Shown: positions 7,062 to 7,370 of the stretch, piece by piece
Position numbering within the stretch: the first letter of the stretch is position 1
Layout of the letters: each line of letters opens with the position of its first letter
Origin: Bacteroidales bacterium
GTDB lineage: Bacteria; Bacteroidota; Bacteroidia; Bacteroidales; UBA12077
Assembly: GCA_030600865.1 (NCBI GenBank)
Contig: JAUVUS010000121.1
Location: forward strand, 1 to 7,370
Length of the DNA: 7,370 nt
Reading direction: 5' to 3'
The notes under the pieces: generated by a model
Told to the model about the DNA's origin: nothing
The model's input: only the letters and a program-made list of their open reading frames with translations
The model's database searches: none
Made by a program: the position numbers and the translations under genes

Positions 7062-7092
7062 CAAATGTAATCAAGAAAGTAATATTCCCAAA
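7062..7092 (-). promoter_or_regulatory. Bacteroidota-type promoter reading toward gpmI
   Basis: On the minus strand TTTG (7092-7089) is followed after exactly 19 nt by TACATTTG (7069-7062), a full match to the TTG-N19-TAnnTTTG pattern. Transcription should start about 3-5 nt beyond the box, near 7059. This is the best promoter match in the window. Confidence 0.75.
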
Positions 7093-7116
7093 TAATTTTT
7101 TTAACTTTTTTATATG

Positions 7117-7155
7117 ATTTACAACATGTTTTTAACGCATTGATTATGTGTAAAT
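7117..7155. promoter_or_regulatory. Interrupted inverted repeat between divergent promoters (possible operator)
   Basis: ATTTACAACAT (7117-7127) and ATGTGTAAAT (7146-7155) are inverted copies apart from one extra A in the left arm, separated by 18 nt. The repeat lies between the leftward promoter at 7062-7092 and the rightward one at 7201-7230. No regulator is known for it. AT-rich DNA makes chance dyads common. Confidence 0.25.
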
Positions 7156-7200
7156 TACAGAGTTATTAAATCAAGTATTTTTCAATCCATCAAATATTAG

Positions 7201-7230
7201 TTGTTTTTTAAAATTAATAATTCATATTTG
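7201..7230 (+). promoter_or_regulatory. Promoter of the POT/MFS-like transporter gene
   Basis: TTG at 7201-7203, a 19-nt spacer, then CATATTTG at 7223-7230, which differs from TAnnTTTG only in its first base. The predicted start near 7234 leaves a leader of about 24 nt before the ATG at 7258. Confidence 0.65.
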
Positions 7231-7257
7231 TCAAACAGTTAATTAAAAAATTTAAAG

Positions 7258-7370
7258 ATGTCAGCAAAAGTAAATGTATTTAAAAAATTCCCACGGACTT
7301 TCTGGATTGCTAACTCAATGGAGCTATTTGAACGTTGGGCATGGTACGGATTTTTCATGCTTTTTGCAAA
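7258..7370 (+). CDS. POT/MFS-type transporter, N-terminal 37 residues (cut by window edge)
   Basis: The frame starts with ATG at 7258-7260 and runs open to the right edge. Residues 10-37 (KFPRTFWIANSMELFERWAW, then YGFFMLFA) show the pattern of a short cytoplasmic lead-in followed by the first transmembrane helix. ELFERWAWYG is very close to the ELFERFSYYG signature at helix 1 of proton-dependent oligopeptide transporters (POT/PTR2), members of the major facilitator superfamily. If so, it is an inner-membrane proton-coupled importer of di- and tripeptides. Only the first helix is visible, so another MFS subfamily with a similar start remains possible. It is transcribed away from gpmI from its own near-consensus promoter. 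No Shine-Dalgarno is obvious. Confidence 0.75.
   Translation, partial: MSAKVNVFKKFPRTFWIANSMELFERWAWYGFFMLFA

Overview
The window looks like a chromosomal segment of an AT-rich member of the Bacteroidota, probably Bacteroidales/Marinilabiliales-like (inference). The support is a type III glutamine synthetase, a DUF3109 protein, an OmpH/Skp-like protein of the Bacteroidota type, few Shine-Dalgarno sequences, and several promoters that fit the Bacteroidota primary-sigma pattern (TTG, about 19 nt, TAnnTTTG). No mobile element, CRISPR array, tRNA or rRNA was seen. The gene content is mainly housekeeping.

Layout, left to right. At 2-475 (minus) is the N-terminal part of an OmpH/Skp-like periplasmic chaperone, cut by the window edge. 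Its upstream region carries a 22-bp tandem repeat that duplicates a -7 promoter box. Next comes a 301-bp gap with a two-part hairpin resembling a dispersed repeat. At 777-2966 (minus) is glnN, a complete type III glutamine synthetase with its own candidate promoter. A strong intrinsic terminator at 3141-3171 separates it from a minus-strand cluster: gpmI (5252-6781), a DUF3109 cysteine-rich protein 10 nt behind it (4624-5241), then an M20 metallopeptidase (3192-4561). The peptidase is split by a one-base frameshift near 3811-3813.

The 476-bp gap 6782-7257 is divergent. To its left lies gpmI, which has an unusually clear Shine-Dalgarno. To its right starts a plus-strand transporter of the POT/MFS type, cut by the window edge and preceded by a near-consensus promoter. 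Between them, on the minus strand, lies the best non-coding candidate in the window: a promoter with both boxes at 19-nt spacing (7062-7092), a roughly 175-nt stretch with no convincing ORF, and an intrinsic terminator (6892-6925). I read this as an independent small RNA, possibly 6S-like, or an attenuated gpmI leader. Neither reading is proven.

Functionally the genes cover nitrogen assimilation (glnN), glycolysis (gpmI), peptide turnover and probably uptake (the broken M20 peptidase and the POT-like transporter), and envelope biogenesis (OmpH). No new defence or biosynthetic system is visible.
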